From the NCBI GenBank assembly GCA_947090765.1, contig OX352322.1, positions 1,259,501 through 1,323,500 of the forward strand: a stretch of 64,000 nt of DNA, given 5' to 3'. This stretch comes from Pseudomonas sp. MM223. Lineage in GTDB: Bacteria; Pseudomonadota; Gammaproteobacteria; Pseudomonadales; Pseudomonadaceae. This document shows positions 32,256-42,658 of the stretch, piece by piece. The first letter of the stretch is position 1, and each line of letters starts with the position of its first letter. The notes beneath the pieces are model-generated. The model worked only from the letters and a program-made list of their open reading frames with translations. It was not told the DNA's origin and did not search any database. The position numbers and the translations under genes are program-made.

Positions 32256-35111
32256 TCAGGCGTCCTGATAGCTCTCGATCGACGGGCAGGCGCACACCAG
32301 GTTGCGGTCGCCGAACACGTTGTCGACCCGGCCGACCGGTGGCCAGTACTTGCTTTCCACCAGGCTAGGCAGCGGGTAAACCGCCTGTTCGCGGCTGTAG
32401 CCGTGGGCCCATTCGCCAACCAGCTCGGCCGCAGTGTGCGGGGCGTTTTTCAGCGGGTTGTCGTCCTTGTCTACGCTACCGTTTTCGACCGCACGGATTT
32501 CTTCGCGGATCTGGATCATCGCGTCACAGAAGCGGTCCAGCTCTTCCTTGGACTCGCTTTCGGTCGGTTCGATCATCAGCGTGCCAGCCACCGGGAAGGA
32601 CATGGTCGGGGCGTGGAAGCCGAAATCGATCAGGCGCTTGGCCACGTCGTCGACGCTGATGCCGCTGGTGTCCTTCAGCGGGCGCAGGTCGAGGATGCAC
32701 TCGTGGGCCACCAGGCCATTGCCACCGGTATACAGAACAGGATAGTGCTCTTCCAGGCGGCGGGCGATGTAGTTGGCGTTGAGGATCGCCATCTGCGAGG
32801 CACGCTTGAGGCCGGCACCGCCCATCATGCGGATGTACATCCAGGTAATCGGCAGGATGCTGGCGCTGCCGAACGGTGCGGCGCACACCGCACCTTCGGT
32901 GTTTTCCAGTTGCGCGTGGCCAGGCAGGAACGGCGCCAGGTGCGACTTGACGCCAATCGGGCCAACGCCCGGGCCGCCACCGCCGTGCGGAATGCAGAAG
33001 GTTTTGTGCAGGTTCAGGTGGGACACGTCGCCGCCGAACTTGCCCGGAGCGCACAGGCCTACCATGGCGTTCATGTTGGCGCCGTCGATGTACACCTGGC
33101 CACCGTTGTCGTGGATGATCGCGCAGATTTCGCCGATCGCTTCCTCGAACACTCCGTGGGTCGACGGGTAGGTGATCATGATCGCGGCCAGGCGCTCGCG
33201 GTGCTCGATGGCCTTGGCGCGCAGGTCCTCGACATCGACGTTGCCGCGGGCGTCACAGGCGGTGACAACTACACGCATGCCAGCCATGTGTGCGGTGGCC
33301 GGGTTGGTGCCGTGGGCCGACGACGGGATCAGGCAGATGTCGCGGTGGCTCTCGCCGCGGCTGCGGTGATAGGCGCGGATGGCCAGCAGGCCTGCGTACT
33401 CGCCCTGGGAGCCGGCGTTGGGCTGCAGCGACACGGCGTCATAGCCGGTGGCGGCGCACAGCATGGCTTCCAGCTCGGTGGTCATCTGCAGGTAGCCCTG
33501 GCTCTGAGCGGCCGGGGCGAACGGGTGCAGGTTGCCGAACTCGGCCCAGGTGACCGGGATCATTTCACTGGCGGCGTTCAGCTTCATGGTGCACGAGCCC
33601 AGCGGGATCATGCTGCGGTCCAGCGCCAGGTCCTTGTCGGCCAGGCGGCGCAGGTAGCGCATCAGCTCGGTTTCGCTGTGGTAACGGTTGAACACCGGGT
33701 GTTCGAGAATGGCCGACTGGCGCAGCAGGGCGGCAGGCAGCAGCGAACCGGTGCTGGCGGCCAGGGTGGCGAAGTCTGGCTGGGCCTTGTCGTCACCGAA
33801 CAGCTGCCACAGGGATTCTACGTCAACCTGGCTGCTGGTTTCGTCCAGCGACAGGCCCACGTGGGCGGCGTCGACCTGGCGCAGGTTGATGCCCTGGGCG
33901 CGAGCCTTGTCATGCAGGCTGGCGGTGGCAGTGCCGGTGGCCAGGGTCAGTGTGTCGAAGGCGCTGGCGCCCACTACCTGCACGCCCAGTGCCTTCAGGC
34001 CGGAGGCCAGGATCGCGGTCAGCGCATGGGTACGCTCGGCAATGCGCTTGAGGCCGGCCGGGCCGTGGTACACGGCAAACATGCTGGCGATGTTGGCCAG
34101 TAGCACCTGGGCGGTGCAGATGTTGCTGGTGGCCTTTTCACGACGGATGTGCTGCTCGCGGGTTTGCATGGCCAGGCGCAGGGCGGTCTTGCCGAAGCGG
34201 TCGATCGATACGCCGACCAGGCGGCCCGGCATGTCGCGCTTGAACGCGTCACGGGTAGCAAAGTAGGCCGCGTGCGGGCCACCGAAGCCCAGTGGCACAC
34301 CGAAGCGCTGGGCGCTGCCGATGGCCACGTCGGCGTCGAACTCGCCCGGTGGGGTGAGCAGGGTCAGGGCCAGCAGGTCGGCCGCGACGGCGACCAGCGC
34401 GTTGGCGGCGTGGAAACGCTGTACCACTTCACGGTAGTCGAACACTTCACCGTTGCTGGCCGGGTATTGCAACAGGGCCCCGAAGAAGACGCTGACATCG
34501 CCCAGTTCGCGCTCGTCGCCGACCACCACCTCGATACCCAGCGGCTCGGCACGGGTGCGCAGTACGTCGAGGGTTTGCGGGTGGCAGTGTACGGAGGCGA
34601 AGAAGGCATGGCTGGCCTTGTTCTTCGACAGGCGCTTGCAGAAGGTCATGGCCTCGGCAGCAGCCGTGGCTTCGTCGAGCAGGGAGGCGTTGGCGATCGG
34701 CAGGCCGGTCAGGTCGCTGATCAGGGTCTGGAAGTTCAGCAGGGCTTCCAGGCGGCCTTGGGAGATTTCTGGCTGGTACGGGGTGTAGGCGGTGTACCAG
34801 GCCGGGTTTTCCAGCAGGTTGCGCAGGATCGGCGCCGGGGTGTGGGTGTTGTAGTAGCCCTGGCCGATGTAGCTTTTGAACAGCTGGTTCTTGCCGGCGA
34901 TGGCCTTGAGCGCGGCCAGTGCATCGGCTTCACTCTGGCCGTCGTGCGAGCCGAGTACGCTGGTGCCCTTGATGCTGTCGGGGATGACCGCGGCGGTCAT
35001 GGCTTCCAGCGAGTCAAAGCCCAGGGCGGCGAGCATGGCCCGCTCGTCAGCGGCGCGCGGGCCGATGTGACGAGCAATGAATTCGTTGGCGGTGCTGAGG
35101 TTGATGGTCAT
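32256..35111 (-). CDS. gcvP: Glycine dehydrogenase (decarboxylating), P protein
   Basis: PLP-dependent P protein of the glycine cleavage system: decarboxylates glycine and loads the aminomethyl group onto GcvH. The 951 aa are the fused homodimeric form; the internal duplication is expected for this family. The PLP-lysine is in [20 protein letters not shown] (about residue 700). The N-terminus [20 protein letters not shown] is typical. It follows gcvH by 11 nt in the same operon. Confidence 0.97.
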   Translation of the reverse strand: MTINLSTANEFIARHIGPRAADERAMLAALGFDSLEAMTAAVIPDSIKGTSVLGSHDGQSEADALAALKAIAGKNQLFKSYIGQGYYNTHTPAPILRNLLENPAWYTAYTPYQPEISQGRLEALLNFQTLISDLTGLPIANASLLDEATAAAEAMTFCKRLSKNKASHAFFASVHCHPQTLDVLRTRAEPLGIEVVVGDERELGDVSVFFGALLQYPASNGEVFDYREVVQRFHAANALVAVAADLLALTLLTPPGEFDADVAIGSAQRFGVPLGFGGPHAAYFATRDAFKRDMPGRLVGVSIDRFGKTALRLAMQTREQHIRREKATSNICTAQVLLANIASMFAVYHGPAGLKRIAERTHALTAILASGLKALGVQVVGASAFDTLTLATGTATASLHDKARAQGINLRQVDAAHVGLSLDETSSQVDVESLWQLFGDDKAQPDFATLAASTGSLLPAALLRQSAILEHPVFNRYHSETELMRYLRRLADKDLALDRSMIPLGSCTMKLNAASEMIPVTWAEFGNLHPFAPAAQSQGYLQMTTELEAMLCAATGYDAVSLQPNAGSQGEYAGLLAIRAYHRSRGESHRDICLIPSSAHGTNPATAHMAGMRVVVTACDARGNVDVEDLRAKAIEHRERLAAIMITYPSTHGVFEEAIGEICAIIHDNGGQVYIDGANMNAMVGLCAPGKFGGDVSHLNLHKTFCIPHGGGGPGVGPIGVKSHLAPFLPGHAQLENTEGAVCAAPFGSASILPITWMYIRMMGGAGLKRASQMAILNANYIARRLEEHYPVLYTGGNGLVAHECILDLRPLKDTSGISVDDVAKRLIDFGFHAPTMSFPVAGTLMIEPTESESKEELDRFCDAMIQIREEIRAVENGSVDKDDNPLKNAPHTAAELVGEWAHGYSREQAVYPLPSLVESKYWPPVGRVDNVFGDRNLVCACPSIESYQDA

Positions 35112-35122
35112 GGCAAGGTTCC

Positions 35123-35506
35123 TCAGGCGTCGTCGTTGGCTTTGATCAGGCGGTCGTAGGCATCCTGGTCGAGCAGGGCGGTGACTTCGCTCATGTCGGC
35201 GGGGTTGAAGCGGAAGAACCAGCCTTCACCCATCGGGTCTTCGTTGACCAGTTCCGGGCTGCTTTCGAGCTGGCCGTTGACCTCGACCACTTCGCCGGTC
35301 AGCGGCATGTAAACGCCGCTTGCGGCTTTTACCGATTCGACGGTGGACGCTTCGCTGCCTTTCTCATACTGCTGCAACTCGGGCAGTTGCACGAAAACCA
35401 CATCGCCAAGGGCGTTCTGGGCGTAGGCGGTGATGCCCACGGTAACGCTGCCATCGGCTTCGACGCGCAGCCATTCGTGATCTTCAGTGAAACGCAACTC
35501 GCTCAT
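35123..35506 (-). CDS. gcvH: Glycine cleavage system H protein
   Basis: Lipoyl carrier protein that moves the aminomethyl group between GcvP, GcvT and the L protein. The 127-aa size fits, with the lipoylated lysine at K60 in [20 protein letters not shown]. An AGGA site lies upstream of the ATG. It is the first gene of the operon. A sigma-54-type promoter, an IHF-like site and a GcsR-like operator lie within 165 nt upstream. The L protein gene is elsewhere. Confidence 0.96.
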   Translation of the reverse strand: MSELRFTEDHEWLRVEADGSVTVGITAYAQNALGDVVFVQLPELQQYEKGSEASTVESVKAASGVYMPLTGEVVEVNGQLESSPELVNEDPMGEGWFFRFNPADMSEVTALLDQDAYDRLIKANDDA

Positions 35507-35571
35507 GGGGAATCCTCGGGAAGCAGGGCGTTGGGCGCGGTGGCTCCGCGCTCTTGGGTTGGGATTCCCTA

Positions 35572-35587
35572 AGCAATAATGCGGCCA
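35572..35587 (-). promoter_or_regulatory. Sigma-54 (-24/-12) promoter of the gcvH operon
   Basis: On the minus strand the sequence reads TGGCCGC-ATTA-TTGCT, with GG and GC in the exact spacing of the consensus TGGCACG-N4-TTGCW. It predicts a start near 35561, about 55 nt before the gcvH ATG. The orientation and the adjacent activator gene support it. Confidence 0.75.
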
Positions 35588-35606
35588 ATAACAAAAAATC
35601 CTTTTA

Positions 35607-35619
35607 AATCACATGCTTA
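35607..35619. promoter_or_regulatory. IHF-like site between operator and promoter
   Basis: AATCACATGCTTA matches the consensus WATCAA-N4-TTR with one mismatch and lies in AT-rich DNA between the putative activator site and the -24/-12 promoter, where DNA bending would be expected. Confidence 0.35.
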
Positions 35620-35650
35620 TATAATTAATGCAATGCGTTTGTCATTTTTG

Positions 35651-35668
35651 TGGAATGAAAACGCTACA
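35651..35668 (-). promoter_or_regulatory. Putative GcsR binding site
   Basis: On the minus strand TGTAGCG-TTTT-CATTCCA closely matches the 18-bp operator recalled for P. aeruginosa GcsR (TGTAACG-N4-CGTTCCG), with three differences. Its centre is about 98 nt upstream of the predicted start, a normal enhancer distance. I see one clear copy; P. aeruginosa is reported to have three. Confidence 0.5.
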
Positions 35669-35729
35669 GTTGGCGAGGAGGAGGAAAGGGTTTTCGGATC
35701 AAACCCTTGTGCAGACGCATTCGAATACG

Positions 35730-35770
35730 CCTGTATCGATTTCAGTCCGATGTATTGAAATCGATACAGG
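35730..35770. repeat. Perfect 15-bp inverted repeat downstream of gltS
   Basis: CCTGTATCGATTTCA (35730-35744) faces its exact complement (35756-35770) with an 11-nt loop, starting 18 nt beyond the gltS stop. It lacks a clear U-tract. It might be a gltS transcript end or a regulatory palindrome upstream of gcvH. Confidence 0.75.
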
Positions 35771-35787
35771 CGGGGGATTGCCGGGAT

Positions 35788-36993
35788 TCAACCTCCAGCA
35801 AAGAAGGGCAGTGCCAGGTACAGCTTGATCACGATGACATTGATGATGTCGATGAAGAATGCCCCCACCATCGGCACCACCAGGAAGGCAATGTGCGAGG
35901 CGCCATAACGTTGGGTGACCGCCTGCATGTTGGCGATGGCCGTCGGCGTTGCCCCTAGGCCGAAACCGCAGTGCCCGGCCGCCAGTACTGCCGCATCGTA
36001 GTTGCGGCCCATCACCCTGAACGTCACGAAGATCGCAAACAGTGCCATGACCAGTGTTTGCGCGGCCAGCAAGATGAAGAAGGGTAGCGCCAATGCCGCC
36101 AGGTCCCACAACTTGAGCGACATCAAGGCAATCGCCAGGAACAAAGACAAACTGACATTGCCAAGTACCGAGATTTCGCGCTCGAACACGTGATAAAAGC
36201 CAAATGCGGAAAGACCGTTGCGCAACAACACGCCGACGAACAACACACACACGAAGGTCGGTAATTCAAATGCAGTGCCTTTCAACAAACCGTTAAGTAA
36301 CGTCCCTGCCAGCAAGCTGACGGCAATCAGTGCCAAGGTTTCGATAAATGAAAACGACGTGATCAGGCGCTCTTTGTTCGGCTGTTCAAAGCCCTTTGGC
36401 AGTTGTGGTACTTCTTCTTCGATACCGTGTGTTTTTACCCGCTTGATCAGCAGCCTGGCGACCGGGCCGCCAATTAAACCGCCCAACACCAGGCCGAAAG
36501 TGGCGGAGGCCATCGCCAGTTCGGAAGCCGAAGCCAGGCCAAACTTTTCGCTGAAGGTCGCGCCCCAGGCGGCGCCCGTGCCGTGGCCCCCCGACAGGGT
36601 GATCGAACCGGCCAACAGGCCCATCAGTGGGTCGAGCCCCAGTGCCGTTGCCAGGCCGATGCCCATGGCGTTCTGAACCAGCAGCAAGCCCGTCACCACC
36701 ATCAGGAACACGGCGACCACACGGCCGCCCTTCTTCAGGCTGGCGAAGTCTGCACTTAAACCGATGGTGGCGAAGAATGCCAGCATCAACGGTGTTTGCA
36801 ATGAGGTATCAAACTGGACGTGTACATCGAAGCTGCGCAATGCCAGAAGTGATACGGCAACGACCAAACCGCCTGCAACAGGTTCCGGAATATTGTAAAC
36901 GCGCAGGAAACCAATGCGTGCGACCAGTCCGCGCCCCAGTAGCAGTACTAAAGAGGCAGCTACAAGTGTCCCGTAAAAATCGAATTCAAACAT
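35788..36993 (-). CDS. gltS: Sodium/glutamate symporter GltS
   Basis: Inner-membrane Na+-coupled glutamate importer. The 401 aa show the GltS family layout: about ten hydrophobic segments, LMLAFFATIGLSADFASLKK, the re-entrant-loop signature ITLSGGHGTGAAWGATF, and GHCGFGLGATPTAIANMQAV in the second half. It lies on the same strand between gcsR and gcvH but has 127 nt upstream of its own, so it may be a separate unit. A link between glutamate uptake and glycine catabolism is not obvious. Confidence 0.93.
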   Translation of the reverse strand: MFEFDFYGTLVAASLVLLLGRGLVARIGFLRVYNIPEPVAGGLVVAVSLLALRSFDVHVQFDTSLQTPLMLAFFATIGLSADFASLKKGGRVVAVFLMVVTGLLLVQNAMGIGLATALGLDPLMGLLAGSITLSGGHGTGAAWGATFSEKFGLASASELAMASATFGLVLGGLIGGPVARLLIKRVKTHGIEEEVPQLPKGFEQPNKERLITSFSFIETLALIAVSLLAGTLLNGLLKGTAFELPTFVCVLFVGVLLRNGLSAFGFYHVFEREISVLGNVSLSLFLAIALMSLKLWDLAALALPFFILLAAQTLVMALFAIFVTFRVMGRNYDAAVLAAGHCGFGLGATPTAIANMQAVTQRYGASHIAFLVVPMVGAFFIDIINVIVIKLYLALPFFAGG

Positions 36994-37120
36994 CAGGGTA
37001 CTCTTCGTTCAAGGTGACATGCGAAATTACGCTGTCACCATTCTACGGCGAGCACTCCAGTCAATTGCGGCCAAGCGGCTAGGAAAAGTCTGATTGAACT
37101 GTCGGATTTGACGACATGCG

Positions 37121-38629
37121 TCAAAGTTTCCCAGGTATTCCATATTTACGCAGCCGCTGGGCAATAGCGGTATGCGAAGTTTGCAAGCGCCCGGCCAGTT
37201 GCCGCGTAGATGGATAGCTGGCATACAGCCGTTGTAACAGTTCGCGCTCGAAATCACCCACGGCCTGCTCCAGGCTGGCGACTTCGCCGTCCTGCCCGCG
37301 GGCCACCGAGGTGCCGGCGATATCCAGGTCGCCGATATCCACCAGGTTGCCCTCGCAGATGGCTGCGGCGCGGAAAATCACGTTTTGTAGCTGGCGCACA
37401 TTGCCCGGCCAAGGGTTGGCCAACAGTGCCGAGTGAGTGGCAGGCGTCAACCGGCAGGGTGGCCGCTGGATCTGCGTACACGCTTGCTGCATGAAGAAGT
37501 GCGCCAGCATCAGGATGTCCTGGCCCCTGTCGCGCAGTGGCGGTACTTGTAGGTTGAGCACGTTGAGGCGGTAGAACAGGTCTTCGCGGAAGCTGCCTTC
37601 GGCGACCATGCGCTCCAGGTCGCGGTGGGTGGCGCTGATGATGCGCACATCCACCTTCACTTCGCGGTCGCCGCCCACCCGGCGGAAGCTGCCATCGCTG
37701 AGAAAACGCAGCAGCTTGGCCTGCAGGTAGGGTGACATTTCGCCAATCTCATCGAGGAACACCGTGCCTTGGTTGGCCAGTTCCATCAGCCCAGGCTTGC
37801 CACCGCGTTGCGCGCCGGTAAAGGCGCCGGGGGCGTACCCGAACAACTCGCTCTCGGCCAGGCTTTCGGGCAGCGCGGCGCAGTTCAGGGCCAGGAACGG
37901 GGCGGCGTGGCGGCTGCTGATGGCATGGCAGGCGCGGGCTACCAGTTCTTTGCCGGTGCCGGTTTCGCCATGTACCAGCAGTGGTGCATCAAGCGCCGCC
38001 ACGCGCAGCGCACGGGCCTTGAGCGTGCGGATGGCGGGCGACTCGCCGAGCAGGGCATCGAAGCCTTCGGCATGGTCGTGGTGCAGGGCCGACAGGCGTT
38101 CACCCATGCGAGTGGGGGGGTACAGCGTCAGCAGGCCACCGGCGTTGGTGATGGGCATGGCGTCCAGCAGCAGGCTCTGGCCGTTGAGCTGCATTTCGCG
38201 CATGGGCAGGTGGAAGTTGTTGTCCAGCAGGGCTTGCAGCAGCGCGGGGTCGCCAAACAGTTCCCCCACCGAGCGCCCGGCCGATTCACGGCCGCACAGG
38301 GCAATCAGTGCCGGGTTGGCCAGTAGCACCAAGCCTGCGCTGTCCACCGCCAGTACCGGGTCGCTCATCGCCGCCAGCAGGGCATCGAGTTGCAGGTGGC
38401 GGCGCTGGCCGGGGAGGATGTCCACCACGTCCACCGATTGCACGCCCTGCACTTCGAACAATGCGTCATGCAGTTCTTCGAGCACGGCGGGGCTGAGGGT
38501 GGGGGCGTCGATGTAGACGTTCGGCGGGACCATCTCCACGGCGTCCAGGTTGAGGTGGCGGGCACCGAGCAGGGCGAGGACTTCCTGGGTGATGCCGACG
38601 CGGTCGATGAAGCTGACGTGGATGCGCAT
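37121..38629 (-). CDS. gcsR: TyrR-type sigma-54-dependent activator, probable GcsR
   Basis: AAA+ enhancer-binding protein, 502 aa. The N-terminus is an ACT-like domain ([20 protein letters not shown]), followed by a PAS-like segment (about 85-190). The AAA+ core (about 195-430) has Walker A GETGTGKE, the sigma-54 contact loop GAFTGA, and Walker [12 protein letters not shown]. The C-terminal TyrR-type helix-turn-helix is [20 protein letters not shown]. It is next to gltS and gcvH, the position of gcsR relative to the glycine operon in P. aeruginosa, so it should switch on gcvH-gcvP-sdaA-gcvT in response to glycine. PhhR, another TyrR-like regulator, is the main alternative. Confidence 0.82.
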   Translation of the reverse strand: MRIHVSFIDRVGITQEVLALLGARHLNLDAVEMVPPNVYIDAPTLSPAVLEELHDALFEVQGVQSVDVVDILPGQRRHLQLDALLAAMSDPVLAVDSAGLVLLANPALIALCGRESAGRSVGELFGDPALLQALLDNNFHLPMREMQLNGQSLLLDAMPITNAGGLLTLYPPTRMGERLSALHHDHAEGFDALLGESPAIRTLKARALRVAALDAPLLVHGETGTGKELVARACHAISSRHAAPFLALNCAALPESLAESELFGYAPGAFTGAQRGGKPGLMELANQGTVFLDEIGEMSPYLQAKLLRFLSDGSFRRVGGDREVKVDVRIISATHRDLERMVAEGSFREDLFYRLNVLNLQVPPLRDRGQDILMLAHFFMQQACTQIQRPPCRLTPATHSALLANPWPGNVRQLQNVIFRAAAICEGNLVDIGDLDIAGTSVARGQDGEVASLEQAVGDFERELLQRLYASYPSTRQLAGRLQTSHTAIAQRLRKYGIPGKL

Positions 38630-38681
38630 GGGGAGGTGAAAGGTGGTGGCCGGGGAGGGCGGTAGTATGCCTTAACATCGC

Positions 38682-38804
38682 CGGGGCCGCTGTGCGGCCC
38701 ATTCGCGGCACAAGGCCGCTCCTACAGGGATCGCGTCTGTTTCAGCTTGGCGCGATCCCTGTAGGAGCGGCCTTGTGCCGCGAATGGGCTGCAAAGCAGC
38801 CCCG
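38682..38804. repeat. REP inverted pair (class 1) upstream of gcsR
   Basis: Facing units of about 45 bp: CGGGGCCGCTGTGCGGCCCA at 38682 and its imperfect complement ending at 38804, with the class 1 core twice. It lies between the DUF5064-like gene and gcsR. Confidence 0.85.
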
Positions 38805-38815
38805 AAATCTTTAAT

Positions 38816-39184
38816 TCACTCAAGATGTTCAGGCTTGATCGGGTCGCCCGATTTCACATCCAGCTTTTCGCGAATGTCCGCGAACATATAGTCATAGAGC
38901 TTGTGCGGCGAACTCAGGTTCTCGAATTTTTTCGACTGTGGCAGATACCGCTGCGCCTTGCGGGTCAGCAGCATGAGGAAGCTGGGTAATGCCTGGTCCT
39001 TGGGGAGGAAGAACTTTTCTTCCACCGGCTTGCCTTCGATGCTGCCATGCATGTGGAACTGAATGCCTCTGCCTTCCTTGGGATCCGACACTGCCTCGTA
39101 TTCGATATTCAGGTCGTAGCTGTGGTCTGCCGGGTTCAGCGCAGTGCGCTCGATGTGTACATGACCGGGGTGGTACTGGGCCAT
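38816..39184 (-). CDS. DUF5064-like protein after arcC
   Basis: A 122-aa protein starting MAQYHPGHVHIERTALNPAD (ATG at 39184, with an AAAGGAG site). It looks like the DUF5064 family of Pseudomonas: a beta-rich half (DLNIEYEAVSDPKEGRGIQF then HMHGSIEGKPVEEKFFLPKD) and a helical C-terminal half ending in KLDVKSGDPIKPEHLE. No known function. It lies 56 nt beyond arcC on the same strand, so it could be the fifth arc gene. Confidence 0.78.
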   Translation of the reverse strand: MAQYHPGHVHIERTALNPADHSYDLNIEYEAVSDPKEGRGIQFHMHGSIEGKPVEEKFFLPKDQALPSFLMLLTRKAQRYLPQSKKFENLSSPHKLYDYMFADIREKLDVKSGDPIKPEHLE

Positions 39185-39240
39185 GGCTAGCTCCTTTGGA
39201 AGGTCGAAAATGGCGGGCGCCAGGCGCCCGCCCACTGCAT

Positions 39241-40170
39241 TCAACGGTAGCTGATACCGGGCTTCTCGGTGGAAACCCGAGTGCCGGCGGTGCCCTTGAC
39301 GATGCCCTCGATGTTTTCCAGCGAGCTGATCACCGCCACTTTGCCGGTGTTGCGGGCAAAGTCACTGGCAGCCTGCACCTTCGGCCCCATGGAACCGGCG
39401 GCAAAACCCAGGCGTTCGAGTTCGTCCGGATGGGCCTGGGCAATGGCTTTCTGGGTAGGCTTGCCCCAGTCAATGTAAGCCGCATCGACGTCGGTGGCGA
39501 TAATCAGAAGGTCGGCTTCCAAATGCTCTGCCAGCAGTGCCGAGCACAGGTCCTTGTCGATCACCGCTTCGATGCCTTTGAGCTTGCGGTTTTCGTCGTA
39601 CATGGTGGGGATGCCACCGCCGCCTGCGCAAATCACGATGCTGTTCTTTTCCAGCAGCCACTTGATCGGGCGGATTTCAAAGATGCGCTTGGGTTTCGGG
39701 CTGGCCACCACACGGCGGTACTTGTCGCCGTCGGCCTTGACCACCCAGCCCTTCTCCTTGGCCAGGCGCTCGGCTTCTTCCTTGCTGTAGACCGGGCCGA
39801 TGAACTTGGTCGGGTCCTTGAAGGCAGGGTCGTTGGCGTCTACTTCCACCTGGGTCAGCAGGGTGGCGAACGGCACTTCGAAGGCCAGCAGGTTGCCCAG
39901 TTCCTGTTCGATCATGTAGCCGATCATGCCCTCGGTTTCGGCACCCAGCACGTCCAGCGGGTAGGCCTCGTCGGGCTTGTAGGACAGTGCCTGGAGCGAC
40001 AGCAAGCCAACCTGCGGCCCGTTGCCGTGGGCGATGACCAGCTCATTGCCAGGGTGGATCTTGGCGATCTGTTCGGTGGCGGTGCGGATATTGGCGCGCT
40101 GGTTGTCAGCGGTCATGGGCTCGCCGCGACGCAGCAGGGCGTTGCCGCCCAATGCAACAACGATACGCAT
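39241..40170 (-). CDS. arcC: Carbamate kinase ArcC
   Basis: Final enzyme of the arginine deiminase pathway: carbamoyl phosphate plus ADP gives ATP, CO2 and ammonia. The 309 aa match the amino-acid kinase fold: [20 protein letters not shown] at the N-terminus, [20 protein letters not shown], and the nucleotide site near [20 protein letters not shown]. It is the last arc enzyme gene, separated from arcB by 121 nt that hold a degenerate inverted repeat. Confidence 0.95.
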   Translation of the reverse strand: MRIVVALGGNALLRRGEPMTADNQRANIRTATEQIAKIHPGNELVIAHGNGPQVGLLSLQALSYKPDEAYPLDVLGAETEGMIGYMIEQELGNLLAFEVPFATLLTQVEVDANDPAFKDPTKFIGPVYSKEEAERLAKEKGWVVKADGDKYRRVVASPKPKRIFEIRPIKWLLEKNSIVICAGGGGIPTMYDENRKLKGIEAVIDKDLCSALLAEHLEADLLIIATDVDAAYIDWGKPTQKAIAQAHPDELERLGFAAGSMGPKVQAASDFARNTGKVAVISSLENIEGIVKGTAGTRVSTEKPGISYR

Positions 40171-40191
40171 GGGGAATGTCCTTGTTAGGGA

Positions 40192-40284
40192 AGCTTCAAG
40201 CTACAAGCTTCAAGCTTCAAGAAGAGGCGGGTCCGCATAATGGGCCGCTTTTTCTTGTGGCTTGGAGCTCGAAGCTTGCAGCTT
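40192..40284. repeat. Degenerate AAGCTTCAAGC inverted repeat between arcB and arcC
   Basis: AGCTTCAAGCTACAAGCTTC at 40192 faces an imperfect complement ending at 40284. The unit AAGCTTCAAGCTACAAGC is a short tandem motif common in Pseudomonas intergenic DNA. It could give a long imperfect RNA hairpin in the arc transcript. Confidence 0.6.
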
Positions 40285-40291
40285 TCAGCGT

Positions 40292-41302
40292 TTAGAGGTC
40301 AGCCAGGGTCGAAACCAGGATCGCCTTGATGGTGTGCATGCGGTTTTCCGCCTGCTCGAAGGCGATGCAGGCCGGCGACTCGAACACGTCGTCGGTCACT
40401 TCGATGCCGTTGGCCAGGTCTGGGTACTGTTCGGCGATCTGCTTGCCTACCTTGGTGTCGGAGTTGTGGAACGCCGGCAGGCAGTGCATGAACTTGGTCC
40501 GAGGGTTGCCGGTGGCCTTCATCAGGTCGGCATTCACCTGGTAAGGCTTGAGCTGCTTGATGCGCTCACCCCAGGCTTCGATCGGCTCGCCCATCGATAC
40601 CCACACGTCGGTATGGACAAAGTCCACACCCTTGACCGCCGCTTTCGGGTCTTCGGTGAGGGTGATGCGGGCGCCGCTTTCTTCAGCGTACTTCTTGCAG
40701 CGCTCGACCAGGTCGTCATGTGGCCACAGCGCCTTGGGCGCGGCGATGCGCACGTCCATGCCAAGCTTGGCGCCAATCAGCAGCAGCGAGTTGCCCATGT
40801 TGTTGCGGGCGTCGCCCAGGTAGGCGTAGCTGATGTCGTGCAGCGGCTTGTCGCTGTGCTCACGCATGGTCAGCACGTCGGCGATCATCTGGGTGGGGTG
40901 ATATTCATCGGTCAGGCCGTTGAACACCGGTACCCCGGCGAACTTGGCCAGCTCTTCGACGATTTCCTGCTTGAAGCCACGGTACTCGATGGCGTCGTAC
41001 ATGCGCCCGAGCACGCGGGCGGTGTCCTTCATGCTCTCCTTGTGGCCGATCTGCGAAGAGTTGGGGTCGATGTAGGTAACGTTCGCGCCCTGGTCGTAGG
41101 CCGCCACTTCGAAGGCGCAGCGGGTGCGGGTGGAGGTTTTTTCGAAGATCAGGGCGATGTTGTTGCCCTTCAGGTGCTGCTGCTCGGTACCGGTGTACTT
41201 GGCGCGCTTGAGGTCGCGGGACAGGTCCAGCAGGTAGCGCAGCTCGCGGGTGGTGTGGTGTTCCAGGCTGAGCAGGTTGCGGTTGTGAATGTTGAACGCC
41301 AT
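40292..41302 (-). CDS. arcB: Ornithine carbamoyltransferase, catabolic (ArcB)
   Basis: Splits citrulline and phosphate to ornithine and carbamoyl phosphate in the arginine deiminase pathway. I chose the ATG at 41302 ([20 protein letters not shown]), giving 336 aa, the size of catabolic OTCases. The carbamoyl-phosphate motif is [14 protein letters not shown] and the ornithine-site motif is [10 protein letters not shown]. Placement between arcA and arcC supports the catabolic rather than the biosynthetic role. Confidence 0.95.
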   Translation of the reverse strand: MAFNIHNRNLLSLEHHTTRELRYLLDLSRDLKRAKYTGTEQQHLKGNNIALIFEKTSTRTRCAFEVAAYDQGANVTYIDPNSSQIGHKESMKDTARVLGRMYDAIEYRGFKQEIVEELAKFAGVPVFNGLTDEYHPTQMIADVLTMREHSDKPLHDISYAYLGDARNNMGNSLLLIGAKLGMDVRIAAPKALWPHDDLVERCKKYAEESGARITLTEDPKAAVKGVDFVHTDVWVSMGEPIEAWGERIKQLKPYQVNADLMKATGNPRTKFMHCLPAFHNSDTKVGKQIAEQYPDLANGIEVTDDVFESPACIAFEQAENRMHTIKAILVSTLADL

Positions 41303-41371
41303 GACTTTTCTCCTTGAGTTTGGTGAACGCACCGGCCGCCGCTTTGTGAGGGCGGCCGGGGGTAATGGGCG

Positions 41372-42625
41372 TTAGTAATCGATCGGGTCGCGCACAATCG
41401 GGCAGGTCATGCAGTGGCCGCCGCCCCGGCCCCGGCCCAGTTCGCCGGCGCTGATGGTGATGACTTCGATGCCGGCCTTGCGCAGCAGGGTATTGGTGTA
41501 GGTGTTGCGGTCGTAGCCGATGACTACGCCTGGCTCGATGGCCACCACGTTGTTGCCGTCATCCCACTGTTCACGTTCGGCGGCAAAGCTGTTGCCGCCG
41601 GTTTCGACCACGCGCAGCTTGACCCCCAGTTGCTCGCCCACCACTTCGATGAACGACTTGTTGATGCGGCGCACATCCATGCCGTACGGCTTGCTTTCGT
41701 CCGGGCGGATGATGAATGGCACGATTTCTTTCACCACTTCCGGGAAGACCGTGACCAGGTCGCGGTCGCAGAAGCTGAACACGGTGTCCAGGTGCATCGC
41801 GGCGCGGGACTTCGGCAGGCCGGCGACGATCACTTCCTTGACGGCGCCCTTGGCGAACAGGTTTTGCGCCAGTTGGCCGATGGCCTGGCGCGAGGTGCGC
41901 TCGCCCATGCCGATGAGCACGATGCCATTGCCGATCGGCATCACGTCACCGCCTTCGAGGGTGGCGTTGCCGTGGTCCTTGTCCGGGTCGCCGTACCACA
42001 CCTGGAAGTCGGCGCCGGTGAACTCCTTGTGGAACTTGTAGATGGCGGTGGTCAGCAGGGTTTCCTGGCGTCGCGCCGGCCAGTACATCGGGTTGAGCGT
42101 GACACCGCCGTAGATCCAGCAGGTGGTGTCGCGGGTGAACTGGGTGTTGGGCAGTGGCGGCAGGATGAAGCTGGAGTGGCCCAGGTAGTCGTTGTACATC
42201 TTGACCACGTCGGCGCCTTCGCTTTGCGGCAGGTCCTGGCCAGCCACACCGCCGATCAGGAACTCGGCCAGGTGGCGTGGCTCAAGGCCTTCGAGCCAGC
42301 TGCGCACTTCGTTGGTCAGGCCTACACCCACGGTGTCGGGGGTGATCTTGCGGTCGAGGATCCACTTCAGGGCCGCTTTGTCCTGCACGATGTCGGTCAG
42401 CAGGTTGTGCATCTCCAGCACATCCACGCCGCGCTCGCGCATTTTGGTGACGAAGTCGAAATGGTCACGCTTGGCCTGGTCGACCCAGATTACATCGTCG
42501 AACAGCAGCTCGTCACAGTTGCTCGGCGTCAAGCGCTTGTGCGCCAGGCCCGGCGAGCAAACCATCACTTTGCGCAGTTTGCCGGCTTCGGAGTGGACAC
42601 CGTACTTCTGTTTTTCAGCGGACAT
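41372..42625 (-). CDS. arcA: Arginine deiminase ArcA
   Basis: Hydrolyses L-arginine to citrulline and ammonia, the first step of arginine fermentation. The 417 aa contain the N-terminal [20 protein letters not shown] with the substrate Asp, and the mid-chain segment [20 protein letters not shown]. The catalytic cysteine lies in [20 protein letters not shown] close to the C-terminus. It follows arcD by 33 nt and precedes arcB by 69 nt. Confidence 0.97.
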   Translation of the reverse strand: MSAEKQKYGVHSEAGKLRKVMVCSPGLAHKRLTPSNCDELLFDDVIWVDQAKRDHFDFVTKMRERGVDVLEMHNLLTDIVQDKAALKWILDRKITPDTVGVGLTNEVRSWLEGLEPRHLAEFLIGGVAGQDLPQSEGADVVKMYNDYLGHSSFILPPLPNTQFTRDTTCWIYGGVTLNPMYWPARRQETLLTTAIYKFHKEFTGADFQVWYGDPDKDHGNATLEGGDVMPIGNGIVLIGMGERTSRQAIGQLAQNLFAKGAVKEVIVAGLPKSRAAMHLDTVFSFCDRDLVTVFPEVVKEIVPFIIRPDESKPYGMDVRRINKSFIEVVGEQLGVKLRVVETGGNSFAAEREQWDDGNNVVAIEPGVVIGYDRNTYTNTLLRKAGIEVITISAGELGRGRGGGHCMTCPIVRDPIDY

Positions 42626-42658
42626 GGTTTCATTCCTCCAATTGAACGAAGACGTGGG

